This document shows, piece after piece, positions 31,431 to 42,073 of a stretch of DNA of 64,000 nucleotides; position 1 is the first letter of the stretch, and the number at the start of each line of letters is the position of its first letter. This DNA is from Diphasiastrum complanatum. Lineage: Eukaryota > Streptophyta > Lycopodiopsida > Lycopodiales > Lycopodiaceae. The notes beneath the pieces are model-generated. The model ran no database searches. It saw only the letters and a list, made by a program, of their open reading frames with translations, and was not told the origin of the DNA. Location: positions 1 through 64,000 of the forward strand of contig MU832553.1 of the NCBI GenBank assembly GCA_029204225.1. Reading direction: 5' to 3'. The translations under genes and the position numbers were made by a program.

Positions 31431-34400
31431 GACCTACCCGAAGAGGCAATAGCTACAGTAGACGTTGATATTCGCAACCATGAGGCGAATGTCACAGTAG
31501 TCCCGAAGAAAGACAACAAGGATGAACCCACCAAAATGACAAAAAAGAGTAAAAAGAAGGTGTTGGATTCCTTGAAGTCAACCAAGTTAGACTCAGATAC
31601 AGCGTCATCTTCTACACAGGTGACAGAAAATAAAAAAATGACTAGTCGGACCAAGATCAATATGTTAAAAGAGAAATCTTGATGAGCTCTAGTTCACGAG
31701 ATGCCTGATACTTTCAAGAATTATACATTGGACGACATGGTAATCATGATGCCGCAAGCCCAACGAGAACCTAATCAAAGTCAGACACCAGTGGAACAAG
31801 TCTTCGAGGGACCTGTGCAAACACAGCCGATGAATCTTGCGAAACTAGGAGAAGAACAAAAGATAGTGCATGTGGGAGGGCAGTTAACACCCACGCAGTT
31901 CAAGAGACTACGATCCTTGTTGGTGGAATATAAAGACTGTTTTGCCTGGAGCTATAGTGATCTAAAGGGCATTCCGCCAACAGTATTCCAACATACCATA
32001 CCCTTGGTGGACGGAGCAGTCCCCAAGGTGAGCCATTGCTATCGCTGCAACCCGAATTATACAGAACTGATCAAGCAAGAGTTGCAGAAGCTTATGGATG
32101 CAGATTTCATTTACGAAATCGAACACACGGAATGGGTATCGTCGATTGTTATAGTACCCAAGAAGAATGGCAAAATGCGGATCTGTGTGAATCTGAAGGT
32201 GCTTAATGCAGTCACCAAAAAGGACCATTTCCCTTTACCATTTACGAAAAGTGTCATTGATGCTGGCGACGAAGCCTACAGTTTTCTGGATGGCTTCAAC
32301 GGCTACAACCAGGTGAAAATAGCCCCCCAGGACCAACACAAGACAACATTTGCCACGGAATGGGGAACTTATGCCTATAAAGTGATGCCATTCGGACTTT
32401 GCAATGTCTCAGGCACTTTCCAACGAGTCATGTAGGCGGCATTCAAAGATTATTTGCAAAAAAAATTGAAAATTTTCTTGGACGATCTGTGCGTGCATGG
32501 ACCAGATTCAGAACACTTATCCAATTTGGAGAAGGTGTTACAAAAATGCCGCGAATACCATATCTCCCTGAACCCAAAAAAATGTCAATTCTGGGTGACA
32601 CATGGCTTGATACTCGGCCATAGCTTACTATTGTAGGATCTTCATTCTTGATTTTGCGGAGTTAGCCAGACCAATTTACAAGCTCACAACTGATTTACAT
32701 TGGAATGAGGAAGCTCTAAAGGCTTTCCAAAAGATTAAGGATGCATTGGTCTCAGCACCAATCTTACGACCACCCAATTGGTCCACTGAGTTCCATGTGC
32801 ATACAGACGCATCGAAGTATGCAGTTGGAGCAGTCTTAATCCAGCCAGGTGAACACAAAAAGTATTTTCCAATCTGATTTGCAAGCCGACAGCTTAGTGA
32901 TACCAAAATGAAATATTCAACCACAGAGCGGGAAGCACTGGCAATGATCTATGCAGTTAAGAAGTTTCGACACTATTTGATGGCCACACATTTTGCTTTT
33001 TATACGGACCATCAACCCTTGTTATATCTCGTTAATAAAACTTGCAACACCGAGAGAATCACCAGATGGCTCCTTCTATTGTTGGAATTTGATTTTCGGA
33101 TACTAGTTTGCAAAGGAAAACAACACTACATGGCAGATCATGTGTCACGAATCAAGGGAAAGGAGATTGCAACCCAACCCGACGATGAGCTGGCAGATGC
33201 TGTCTTATTTTACATGGATACAGTACCAGAATGGGCTGCCGACATTGTTAAATATCTAATGTGGTGCCAACCAGACAAATCACTACCAAAGGCGGAACAG
33301 CGAAAATTGATCTTGAAGGCTAGACCTTATCAACTGATTGCCGGCCAGTTGTACCAAAGAGGTCCAGACAGAATTCTTCGGTGGTGTATTCTTCCTTATG
33401 AGACCACCCAGATCATTTCGCTTTCACATGAAGGCATGGGTGGAGGTCATTTTGCGTCTGACATTACAGTTCGCAAGATCCTGCAATCAGGATGTTGGTG
33501 GCCAACAATTCATAAAGATACGGAGGAATACTTGAAAAAGTGTGATGTGTGCCAAAGGGCAAGGAGACCAACGAGATTGAACTATGATCTACTGCACCCA
33601 GTCTTAGTCCAAGCACCGTTCGAAAAATGGGGATTGGATTATATTGGTCCAATTCACCCTGCAGCAAGGAGTTCCCAGGTTCGATACATAATCGTAGCCA
33701 CAGACTACCTCACCAAATGGGTTGAAGCCAAGGTAGTAAGAGTAGCTGATGCTAGGACCACTGCCAAGTTCCTTTATGAAAATATCATTGTGCGCTTCAG
33801 ATGCCCGGTGGGACTAGTCAGTGATCGCGAAAGCCATTTCATCAACAAGACCATCAAGGTCCTATTGGAAGAATTCTTCGTGATCCACAGAACCAGTACG
33901 CCTTATTATCCTCATGGTAATGGGCAAGCAGAATCATCCAATAAGATTCTGTGTAGCGTGCTCACGAAAACAGTTGAAGCTAGCAGATCAGATTGGGAAC
34001 ACAAGTTGCATGCTACACTGTGGGCATTCAGGACAACATATAAAGGGAGTACTGATCAAACACCCTTCTAATTGGTATATGGTCAGGATGCTGTGATACT
34101 AGTAGAGTTTTTAGTTCCTTCATTAAGGATTGCCACCGCGCAACGTCTTAATGAGTCCAAATCTCTACAGCTACGCCACGAAGCTCTGCATAAACTCTGT
34201 GAAACACGCTTACTAGATGTGCATGCACAAAGATGCAAAGCTTGGCATGATCACATATTACAAAAGAAGGATCTTTGTTCAAGAGATGTATAAAACCAAC
34301 ACGATCAAGGGGAAGTTAAAATTCATGGGCGAAGGTCCTTATAGGATCAAGGAAATTCTTAATCATGGGGCCGTGAACTTAGAAAAACTAGATGGGATGC

Positions 34401-34453
34401 CATTCGACAAACCCATCAACGGTAGCCGGTTGCACAAGTACTGGCCACCATAG
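31431..34453 (+). pseudogene. Gypsy D pol: RT, RNase H, integrase (protease deleted)
   Basis: After a Lys-rich stretch and TGA TGA at 31,680-31,685 comes a pre-RT segment (QLTPTQFKRLRSLL, YKDCFAW), then RT with WVSSIVIVPKKNGKMRICV, FLDGFNGYNQV, MPFGLCN and the catalytic FLDD near 32,480. A deletion and frameshift near 32,640 removes the part between LGH and the YYR-equivalent. RNase H: HTDASKYAVGA, YSTTEREALAMIYAV, FYTDHQPLLYLVN, ADHVSRI. Integrase: zinc finger with KKCDVCQ, core GLDYIGP, LVSDRESHF, GNGQAESSNK. After TAA at 34,069 and a frameshift near 34,290 the C-terminal tail (GPYRIKEILNHGAV) ends at 34,453. No aspartic protease motif exists; element E has one (VIDGGSGVN). Confidence 0.88.
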
Positions 34454-35559
34454 TGAGACAGTTCCAGATTGGGGGTGGCACGTTACAAAAAGCTAATTTG
34501 CTCAGCCATCACCACTAGATCTAAGGAGATCAAGCCAAATCAAGCTAAATCCATCAAGATTCAGCCAAATCTGGCAAGAGCAGAGAAATCCATCAGAATC
34601 CAAAGAGGATCCAGATCTTGATAGGATAAAAAAGGAAGCAGATCATCAGATTGACTGATGGATCTACTACCAAGAATCCATCAGAACTTCCAGAGCACTA
34701 CCAACAGTCAGATCAAGTCTGGATGAAGTTGATTACCAGTTTACAAAAGCTAAAAATGAGAATATCTCGGGATCTCGTCAAAAAAACACTCTACAAGAGC
34801 ACTTTTTTCATGATTTTTTGAGATCCCCTAGGAGATAGCTCTTGAAAATTGGACAGTCACTAGATCTGACCTAGATGCATCATGAAAATCTCTGCAAGAG
34901 TTTCTGATGGAGGAATCCTCATTTTTTAGTGTATGCAAGAGTCCTCAGAAGCAATATTTTCAGAACCCTCGCAGAGCATCAAGATCATCTTACCAACTCT
35001 CGGAAGGTGCCTAAATGGAATCAGAACAGTGAAATTAGCCTGCCTACATGGTCTGATCTTGAAAATCCAATCACATGAACAAGTTGTGTGAGAGATAACT
35101 TCCTGCGAGAGTTGAACCCTCGCAGAACCTTTGCATAGCAGTCAAATCACTTTCTAAACTCTCGCAGACTTCCCTGAGGTCTTAGAATTTTGTGAAGAAG
35201 GTGCCTACCAAAATTCGGGTGGAACTGAACAAGGGAAAGTGAATTTCACCTAATATCCACTCTAAATTCCACTATACAAGGGCTGAGTTCGAGTCATTTG
35301 TCACCATTGCTAGCAAAGCTCTGTCGAAATTTCCACTGAAAATACCAAGTTTTCTGTTTTCAATCAAAATTTCTACCAGCTGTCATCTACTCATATTAAA
35401 CATTGTCTGCGTTCTGAACTACAATCATTGTCCTCCAACACTCATTATTCTCAATTTTCTACTGTTTCCACATCTTTTTTCATTTTTCACCGTTTTTTCT
35501 ACTTTTTCGACTTTTTCGACCACTATCCTCTGAAGAATCTGGCGCCAAATAGGTAATCC
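34454..35559 (+). other. D non-coding 3' region with hairpin-type words
   Basis: About 1.1 kb without a long frame, starting with CAGATTGGGGGTGGCA just after the pol stop. It carries more copies of ACCCTCGCAGA, ACTCTCGCAGA and TGCGAGAGTT between about 34,960 and 35,170, as in the leader. Such a spacer between integrase and a further ORF is seen in Tat/Athila-like elements. Confidence 0.6.
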
Positions 35560-37062
35560 AGCGTGACATCCCAGAGGCCACGCAAATTTGGCCTCTTCCC
35601 TTTGACACTCTGATCCAACCATGGCTGCAGACAGCCGGCCCACTCCTTGAAAAAATGGGTTTTTACCAGGCGCTCTTCCATTTTGAAATTAACATGGGCC
35701 TCGCCCTTCACGCTTATGCCACCTGGGACAAGGACAAGGCTCGTTTCCACTTCCTGTACCAAGGTACCACGTACAAGGTCAGGATTAACGCCGACTCGAT
35801 GTTCACCGTTGGCATTATGTTCATCATCGTCAACCCATCTCCCATCGCCACGCCAAAGCTCTCATCAAACCATTCATCACCCAAACCACACCAGAAATTC
35901 CCACCCAGACTAACAATGGTTACCTGATAGAAGCTATCACGGAACCCGTCATTTTGGCGGTTGTGCATCTGTTGAATAACTTTCTGGTTATTTCAACATT
36001 TCGCAAGGACAGAATCCAGTCTACGCTGTTGAGTCAGATAGTGGAATCCTTTTTGGAATTTCAGGGACCCCTCAGTTGTGCCATACGACTGGCATAGCTT
36101 CCTTATTCGAGAACTAACAAACTCCATCAAACCCAACAACCGTGAGCAAATCACAGCAGGCCCCCTGTTGTGTAACTTTGCCTGCGCACTCCTCGAGACG
36201 AAAGTATGTGGTTTCCAACGCTCATCCCTCCTGTCTATCCTTGTGCCACATACTAACCTTTACCCACCATCTCAAGCATCTACCTCCTCCCAACCTGCAG
36301 TTATTAACACAACGGTCAGCAAACGAATGCGTGGCACTGCCTCTAAATCTACATCTCCACTTGTTACCCGAAGACGTGTCTCCACTGCCGCACTAACCAC
36401 TCCATCAACCACCGCCACTTCTTCTTCCATGCAACCCCCCACTCCAATTTCTGTTGTCGCTACCTCTCTTTCTGTTCCATCCACATCTATATCTGTCTCC
36501 ATCCTCGTTTCTTTTGTTGATACCACTCCTATTTCTCTTCCAGTGTCCACTGCTCCATCCATCACAATCACATCCTCCATCACTCCTGCCACCACCGTTG
36601 CTCCTCTCACATTCAATCCTTCTGATTCGCAACTGTCCCCCGACACTCTGGCATGGATGCAAGTTATCAATTTTTCAGTCCCACGCCAAACACTTTCTGC
36701 TCCATCCTCACCTTCTTCCATACTCCACACCACCCTTTAGTTCCCCACTGTTCCTCCCATCCTCTCGTTTGGACAAACTGTCCTCACCCCTGTTTCCACA
36801 GTTGTTTCTCACACCCCACCCACTTCGCCAACAAAGGTTGCCGAGGGCAGCCACCTCCCTGAAGCGTCCCAACGGTGGGTGGATCAGGAATGGCTGATAG
36901 GAGTCCACAAGTCCTTCCACATGCCAAAGGACTCGAAGAACCTGGACCATCTCAACTTCATGGAAGACGTTACGGGCTATCTCATCCACCAGAGGCGGTC
37001 CAAGAGAATGCTATACTAAACCGACAGAGTGCCGAGGGACCGGCACTACTTCAGGCCGTGGG
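35560..37062 (+). pseudogene. Extra ORF of gypsy D between integrase and 3' LTR
   Basis: Open on the plus strand with at least two frameshifts and a few stops. The N-terminal part (FDTLIQPWLQTAG, EKMGFYQALFHFEIN, then YQGTTYKVRINADSMF) looks globular. It is followed in another frame by EAITEPVILAVVHLLNNFLV and by VPYDWHSFLIREL. A long Ser/Thr/Pro-rich section follows (36,290-36,740), then a last part with WVDQEWLIGVHKSFHMPKD that ends just before the 3' LTR. The arrangement, ~450 residues with a disordered STP section, recalls accessory ORFs of Athila/Tat elements. The first part vaguely resembles plant transposon ORF1-type proteins, a weak impression. No transmembrane segment typical of an envelope is clear. 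Confidence 0.45.
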
Positions 37063-37065
37063 TCC

Positions 37066-37320
37066 TGTTGGGGGTATTCCCAACAAAGTGTAAATAAATA
37101 AAATCCTCCAATAAAATGTGTTGCGAGGGCATGGCATCCTGCGTGTATAAGCCCATGGCCCAATAAGCATGCAATTAGAGTTGTAAATAAAATAAACTTG
37201 ACTTGGGCCTTGGAATTAAAATAAAACTAGAGCCCCAATGTCATTTTTAAACTTAGAGATCACTTTTTAGAGTTGGGTCCAAATTGGGACTCACATGAAT
37301 CTTGCGATTTCTAATGTACA
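37066..37320 (+). repeat. Shortened 3' LTR of gypsy D (255 bp)
   Basis: Starts TGTTGGGGGTATTCCC and follows the 5' LTR closely until GATTTCTAATGTAC, then ends in A and meets GACAC. It lacks about 555 bp of U3, R and U5 that the 5' LTR has. The most economical reading is an internal deletion at an AC microhomology that kept the terminal CA. Confidence 0.75.
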
Positions 37321-37325
37321 GACAC
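37321..37325. repeat. Right target-site duplication of gypsy D (GACAC)
   Basis: Equals the five bases before D's 5' LTR. On the minus strand it reads GTGTC, the junction of C's polypurine tract and C's LTR start. Confidence 0.8.
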
Positions 37326-39549
37326 TCCTCCTAAAAATGTATCTAATGTTTATCAAGCATCGATCTTGAGATAAGACCAAGATTACATCTATGCTTTGAG
37401 AAGGCACTTTTGCAAAGTGGCTTTGTGAGAAGATCAGCAATACATGAAGATGTGTCGACATGTTTCAAGTTGATTTCACCTCCAATGAGATTTTCCCTTA
37501 CAAAATGGTGTGCCACTTCTATATGCTTGCTTCTTGCATGAAAAATAGGATTGTTTCAAGAGCTTGGGCCGATATGTTGTCACACTTGATCAAGGGAAGA
37601 TCATCCTCTTTGATGCACTTTAGCTCCATGATTAACCTCTTGATCCAAAGCACCTCTTTAGTTGTTGTAGTGAGTGCTTTGTACTCGGCCTCACAAGAAG
37701 ATAGAGATATAGTATCTTGCTTCTTTGAAAGCCAAGACACAAGATTGCCTCCAAGAAAGATAGTATATGCATTAATGGACTTTCGATCCATTTTATCACT
37801 TGCAAAATCGGAATCCGAATAGCCAACAATGGTTAGATCTCCATTCTTGTACAATAAACCATAATCTTGAGTAGAAGATACATATCTTAGAACTCTCTTG
37901 GCCATCTTCCAATGTTGGATCTTAGGATCTTGCACAAATTGACTCAATTTGTGCACACAATAGCTCAAATCGGGTCTAGTGATAGTAAGCCAAACTAAAG
38001 AGCCTATAAGACTCCTATAAAGTGTGATGTCCTTGAAGGATCTTTCATCACCTTTAATAGGATCTTTTATATGTTGCTCCATGGGAGTATCTATGTCTTT
38101 ACAATTTTGCATATTGAATTTTTCCAACATAGAAAAGACATATCTAGATTGACAAATAAAAGCATACTCTTCATGAAAAATAATTTCAAGGCCTAAAATG
38201 TAATGGATATCTCCTAGATCTTGTATTTTAAATTCTTTTCCTAATGCATCTTTGGTTTCTTGAACTAGCATCAAACAACTTCCACTAAGAATAATGTCAT
38301 CTACATAGATTAGAAGAATGACAATATTACTACCATCGAACTTTAAGTACATAGAAGGATCATAGTCACTAAGCACAAATCCTAATGAAAGTAGAAAGTT
38401 GTTGAGTCTTGAATACCATGATCTAGGTGCTTGCTATAAGCCATAAAGACTTCTAAATAGCAAACACACCTTAGATTTATCCTTGATAAATCCTTGAGGT
38501 TGTTCCATGTGTATCTCCTCCTCAAGATAGCCATTCAAAAAAGCGTTGGAGACATCAAGTTGATACAATTTCCACTTTAAAAATAAGGCAAGAGAGTTTA
38601 TGATTCTTATTGTCACCATCTTTGCTACAGGAGCAAAGGTTTCTTCATAGTCAAGGCCATATATTTGTGCAAAGCCTTTAGCACATTATCTTGCCTTGTA
38701 CTTGTTGATGGAGCCATCATGATTGTACTTGATCTTGAACACCCACTTGCATCCAATGATATGCATGATAGGTGGTGGATCCACTAGCTCCCATGTGTGG
38801 TTGGTGATCAAGGCATCATATTCAATCTTCATGGCCTCATACCACTCCTTGGTATTGAGGGCTTCTTGGACATCTTTGGGCTCCTCGTGAGAAACAAAAT
38901 AAGCATAAGTGGAATCAAGATCCACTTTTTTTCCTTTGTCATCATAAGTGAGCCTCTTAGGCTCGGATCTCTCTCTCATGGATCTTCTAGGACCAAAAAT
39001 CCGAGGACTTCCATCTTCAAATCTCGACTCCTCCATATGTTGATTGTCTTCAATAACAAAAGGTGATAGATTTTGACATTGCTTGATCTCGGCCCCTCCA
39101 AGATTGGACTTTTCTTCTTCATGAGAAACTACATCTCTACTATCAAATACTTTAGAAGTAGAGAGCATGTAGATTCGATAGGCTTTCTTGTTCGATGAAT
39201 ATCCAACCATTACTCCTTTGCTTGCACAAGGATCATCCTTCTTTCTTGTTTCCAAGGGAATATGGACAAAACAAATGCATCCAAATACTCTAAGGTGTTC
39301 AACCTTAGGTTTCTTCAAATAAAGTGCTTCATATGCTGACTTTCCTCCAAGTGCAACATGAGGGAGTCGATTGCAAAGATGGTTTGAACAATTGATGGCC
39401 TCACCCCAAAGGTCTTTTGGCAAGGATGCCTCAATTCTAATGGTTTTGGCACATTCACACAATGTTTTATTCTTTCTTTCAGCCACCCCATTTTGAGATG
39501 GTGTATATGCACAAGAAAACTCTCTTTTAATGCCTTCAAGCTCACAAGA
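37326..39549 (-). pseudogene. Copia C pol: integrase end, RT, RNase H
   Basis: Minus strand, from TPSQNGVAERKNKTLCEC near 39,490 through KKPKVEHLRVFGC, KGVMVGYSSNKKAY, a linker, and RT start WVFKIKYNHDGSINKYKAR. After stops and shifts near 38,690 and 38,430 come RT (QLDVSNAFLNGYLEEEI), YVDDIILSG and RNase H ([33 protein letters not shown]). It ends near 37,335 with the polypurine tract AGGAGGAG and TGTC. Family close to, but distinct from, J. Its LTR continues on the other side of D at 27,453. gag, protease and most of integrase are absent. Confidence 0.85.
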
Positions 39550-39692
39550 GAATCTGACAAGTCGGCTACATGGGAATTGCCCTTTCCTTTCAGGTCTTGA
39601 AACCGATCTTCTATGAAGATGACATCCCGACTAGTGAATATCTTCGACTCGATGGGATCAGGCTTGATCTAAAGTAGTGTAGCTGATGAAAA
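39550..39692 (-). pseudogene. Continuation of copia H (INT-RT linker)
   Basis: The minus strand reads IKPDPIESKIFTSRDVIFIE followed by DRF and a short linker before it changes into copia C near 39,550. This SRDVIF segment is what should follow integrase in copia H, which breaks off at 16,847. It directly adjoins the 3' LTR of J, as expected if J had inserted into H. The adjoining bases TTTTC pair with TTTTT on the other side. Confidence 0.65.
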
Positions 39693-40374
39693 TGTAAAAA
39701 TTACAGCAAATAAGGATACTAAAACACTTGAAATGATGAGGGAAACAATAGATTATGATTTCATAAGATTAGCACAAGTTGAACCATCAAAATCCATCAA
39801 AAATCTATGCTTGAACCTCACTAAATGGCCCAAATCCTTGAAAAAGGCTTCACACGTGTGAAAGTACGACCTCCCACAGTCTGAGTACTGTACACCAGAC
39901 CTAAATTCAATCCTATAATCATTAGTAATCACAAGTACTCAAACAATTATGAACATAGAGAGCAATTGCACCATTATGAGAGAAAAAACATGAAATTGCT
40001 TGATTGATTTTGGTGAGATATCATCACCTATATATACATGATCCATCACGGTTTTGGGCAGGTATGAGTAGCCCTAAACCTATCCCTAATGCTAATTTTG
40101 GTGGATCTTTCATCCCTACCAAGTTAGGGTTGGAATCTTGGAGATCCCTCAACAATGCAAAAATTACCAAAAATAGCTCCTATTTTTTCTCCCTTGTATC
40201 TAAGCATAATTTGGACTCATTCCAAAGGTTCTAACACTTAGGTCTACTTGAGAACATCCTTATGAATGGAATCCTATGCTATTTGGCACGTGTGACAAGC
40301 CACATCATGACCATCTAACTATTTACAAGTCATATGACCAAAACTAGTCAAGCTAGAATTGTGAATTTTTAACA
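39693..40374 (-). repeat. 3' LTR of copia J (682 bp)
   Basis: Same length as the LTR at 16,848-17,529, with about four visible differences (for example the minus-strand end GTAATTTTTACA instead of GTGATTTTTACA). The 76-codon chance frame across both LTRs (16,988-17,218 - and 40,004-40,234 +) is identical, whereas that of J2's LTR differs. Confidence 0.9.
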
Positions 40375-40812
40375 CTCCTCCTCACTATCTAGCTTGGTTC
40401 AATCATTGCTTTACTAATCACTCCAAGTGATGATCTGAACTTCATAAAAGGTGTCTTTTGAAGTGGTTTAGTAAGTAGATCAGCTACACATTCATTGCTT
40501 GGAACATGCTCCAAAGCAATCTCCTTGGCTTGCATCGTTTCTCTCACAAAGTGATGGCATATCTCAATGTGCTTAGATCTTGCATGGAAAATTGGGTTAG
40601 ATGCAAGGTGTTGGGCTGATATATTGTCATTGTAGATGATTGTGCCTCCTCTGAATCCATGATTTTTAGTTCCACCAATAATCTCTTGATCCAAAGTACC
40701 TCGTTTGTAGTGGTTGTCAAAGCTTTGTACTCGGCCTCGGTTGAAGATAGAGATATAGTTTCTTGCTTTTTTGAAAGCCATGAAACCACACCTTATCCTA
40801 TGAAAGTTGAAT
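40375..40812 (-). pseudogene. RNase H end of copia J
   Basis: Reads [20 protein letters not shown], then [18 protein letters not shown], a frameshift near 40,642 (base loss relative to J2), [33 protein letters not shown] and a stop near 40,389. This is the C-terminal RNase H missing from the J piece at 18,341-21,869. Confidence 0.88.
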
Positions 40813-41280
40813 AGGCACTTGTTCAGAGAATCTCCTTGGCCAGCAGCGGTGAGTCAGATTCCACCATCCTGAGATGGATGCGCAGCACAGATGTGGTAGG
40901 TGGCCGCACTGATCTGCATAATTCTGAAACTCTCTTCTAAGGGAGAGTCGCATTGGGCAAGCAACCTACAGTCGCTTCAAATAGAGCCTATGCCCATTAA
41001 TCAATAGTGGGTAGGAACCCTTTGATCTCTCAATAAAACTAGACGGCGACAGGCAGGTAGACAACTGTAGTCTTCATACTCTTTTTTCAGTATGATTATC
41101 CACTGCTTAGCGATTTGGTTATGGAAATTAAAGATATATGTTAATCATATAATTTGGGTGATGGGCAATTCCAGAATCATAAAAAATGAGCGTAGCTATT
41201 GTGAGAAGTCTTCTCTCTCTTGTTAATCTTTCTCTATAGTCAAACTTCTTAAAGGGCCCATTTTGAGCCCATATTTTTTC
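40813..41280. other. Unidentified sequence beside the J break
   Basis: About 470 bp with no recognised domain. It begins at the right breakpoint of the proposed inversion (AGGCACTTG). If the inversion is real, this stretch once continued into the reverse complement of 21,870 onward. Confidence 0.4.
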
Positions 41281-42073
41281 TAATGGTTAATTTGCAGTGG
41301 AAGAACCCTTGCGAGAGTTCCCAAGTCCCAGAAGAGCCAAATTGAAGTCCGAACCCTTGCACACAACATTTTTTGTAGTTTTTGTGACAACTAACTCTCG
41401 CCAGACCTCCTATAGCTAGTTCTCATTGAGATAAGCTCATAGAGGAGTCTGTGAGAGTTTATCTTGTTCCAATAAACAAGAAGATTTGAAGTGTTGAAAA
41501 AAGTGGAAAATTATCAAAAGAGAACCCTTGCACAAGTAACTCTCACAGTCTGGTCCATTGATTCCAAGAAGTCATTTTCCATCTGAACCTATCAGGCGAA
41601 CATTTTCCAGGGCTGGCAAAGGATGAACCTTCGCCCAAGAGGGTCCTTCGCCCAAGTACTGTTATAAATGTATTTTTTCACAATCTGAACCTATGGACAA
41701 TCTAATTTTGACATTTTAAGATCATGTAGCGGTCGACGAAGGTTCATAATGAGGTTATGATACTCGGCGAAGGTTTTCAAAACGGCATATCACTGAACAT
41801 TCGCCTGACTCAAAAATTGAATTTTCTCTTGTCAGGAACCATCACCCACCTCAATTTAGATAAATCAAGGGTGGATGTACAGTCTGAGAGCTCAGCAAAG
41901 GTTTCTGGTACTATATTAGACCAAATCTGTCCAAATCAGTGATTTTCTAAGTCATTGTCCATCAAAAATATTGTGCTTCCTTTTCCTTATGCTGATGACT
42001 TCCTGACTTTTGCTAATCAGTCTTTCCTTATTTTTTTGTTTTTTTTTTAAAAACTGTCTTTTTCCAAAAAAAG
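41281..42073 (-). other. E 3' region with repeated words
   Basis: Non-coding. Near 41,300-41,560 it holds words like those in D (TGCGAGAGTT, AACTCTCGC). Near 41,580-41,900 it holds GGCGAAGGTT-like words, which are AACCTTCGCC on E's sense strand, the type repeated in E's leader. So E's 3' region mixes both word types. Confidence 0.55.

Larger units (their letters stand above)
27454..37320 (+). mobile_element. Ty3/gypsy element D (9,867 bp)
   Basis: Complete in outline: 5' LTR, primer site, structured leader, gag with several knuckles, RT, RNase H, integrase, a long 3' region with an extra ORF, a shortened 3' LTR and a GACAC target duplication. gag to RT all lie in one frame broken by stops. 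Protease is deleted, and about 35 codons are missing between RT and RNase H. Integrase without an evident chromodomain and the primer-site type place it near Tat/Athila. It sits in the 3' LTR of copia C. Confidence 0.88.
39693..40812 (-). mobile_element. Copia J, 3' part (RNase H and 3' LTR), inverted
   Basis: Complements the J piece at 16,848-21,869. It starts about five bases after the point where that piece ends (AACTTTCATAGG) and runs through RNase H, the polypurine tract GAGGAGGAG and the LTR. The LTR is nearly identical to J's 5' LTR. It lies on the opposite strand 18.9 kb away. Confidence 0.85.

Noticed and set aside
36272-36733. 153-codon minus-strand frame inside D's 3' region
   Set aside because: Complement of the Ser/Thr/Pro-rich section; Gly/Val/Asp-rich composition is a shadow of the plus-strand repeats.
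36078-36740. Ser/Thr/Pro-rich ORF as a cell-wall or mucin-like host protein
   Set aside because: It lies inside gypsy D between integrase and 3' LTR and joins, through frameshifts, to flanking element sequence.
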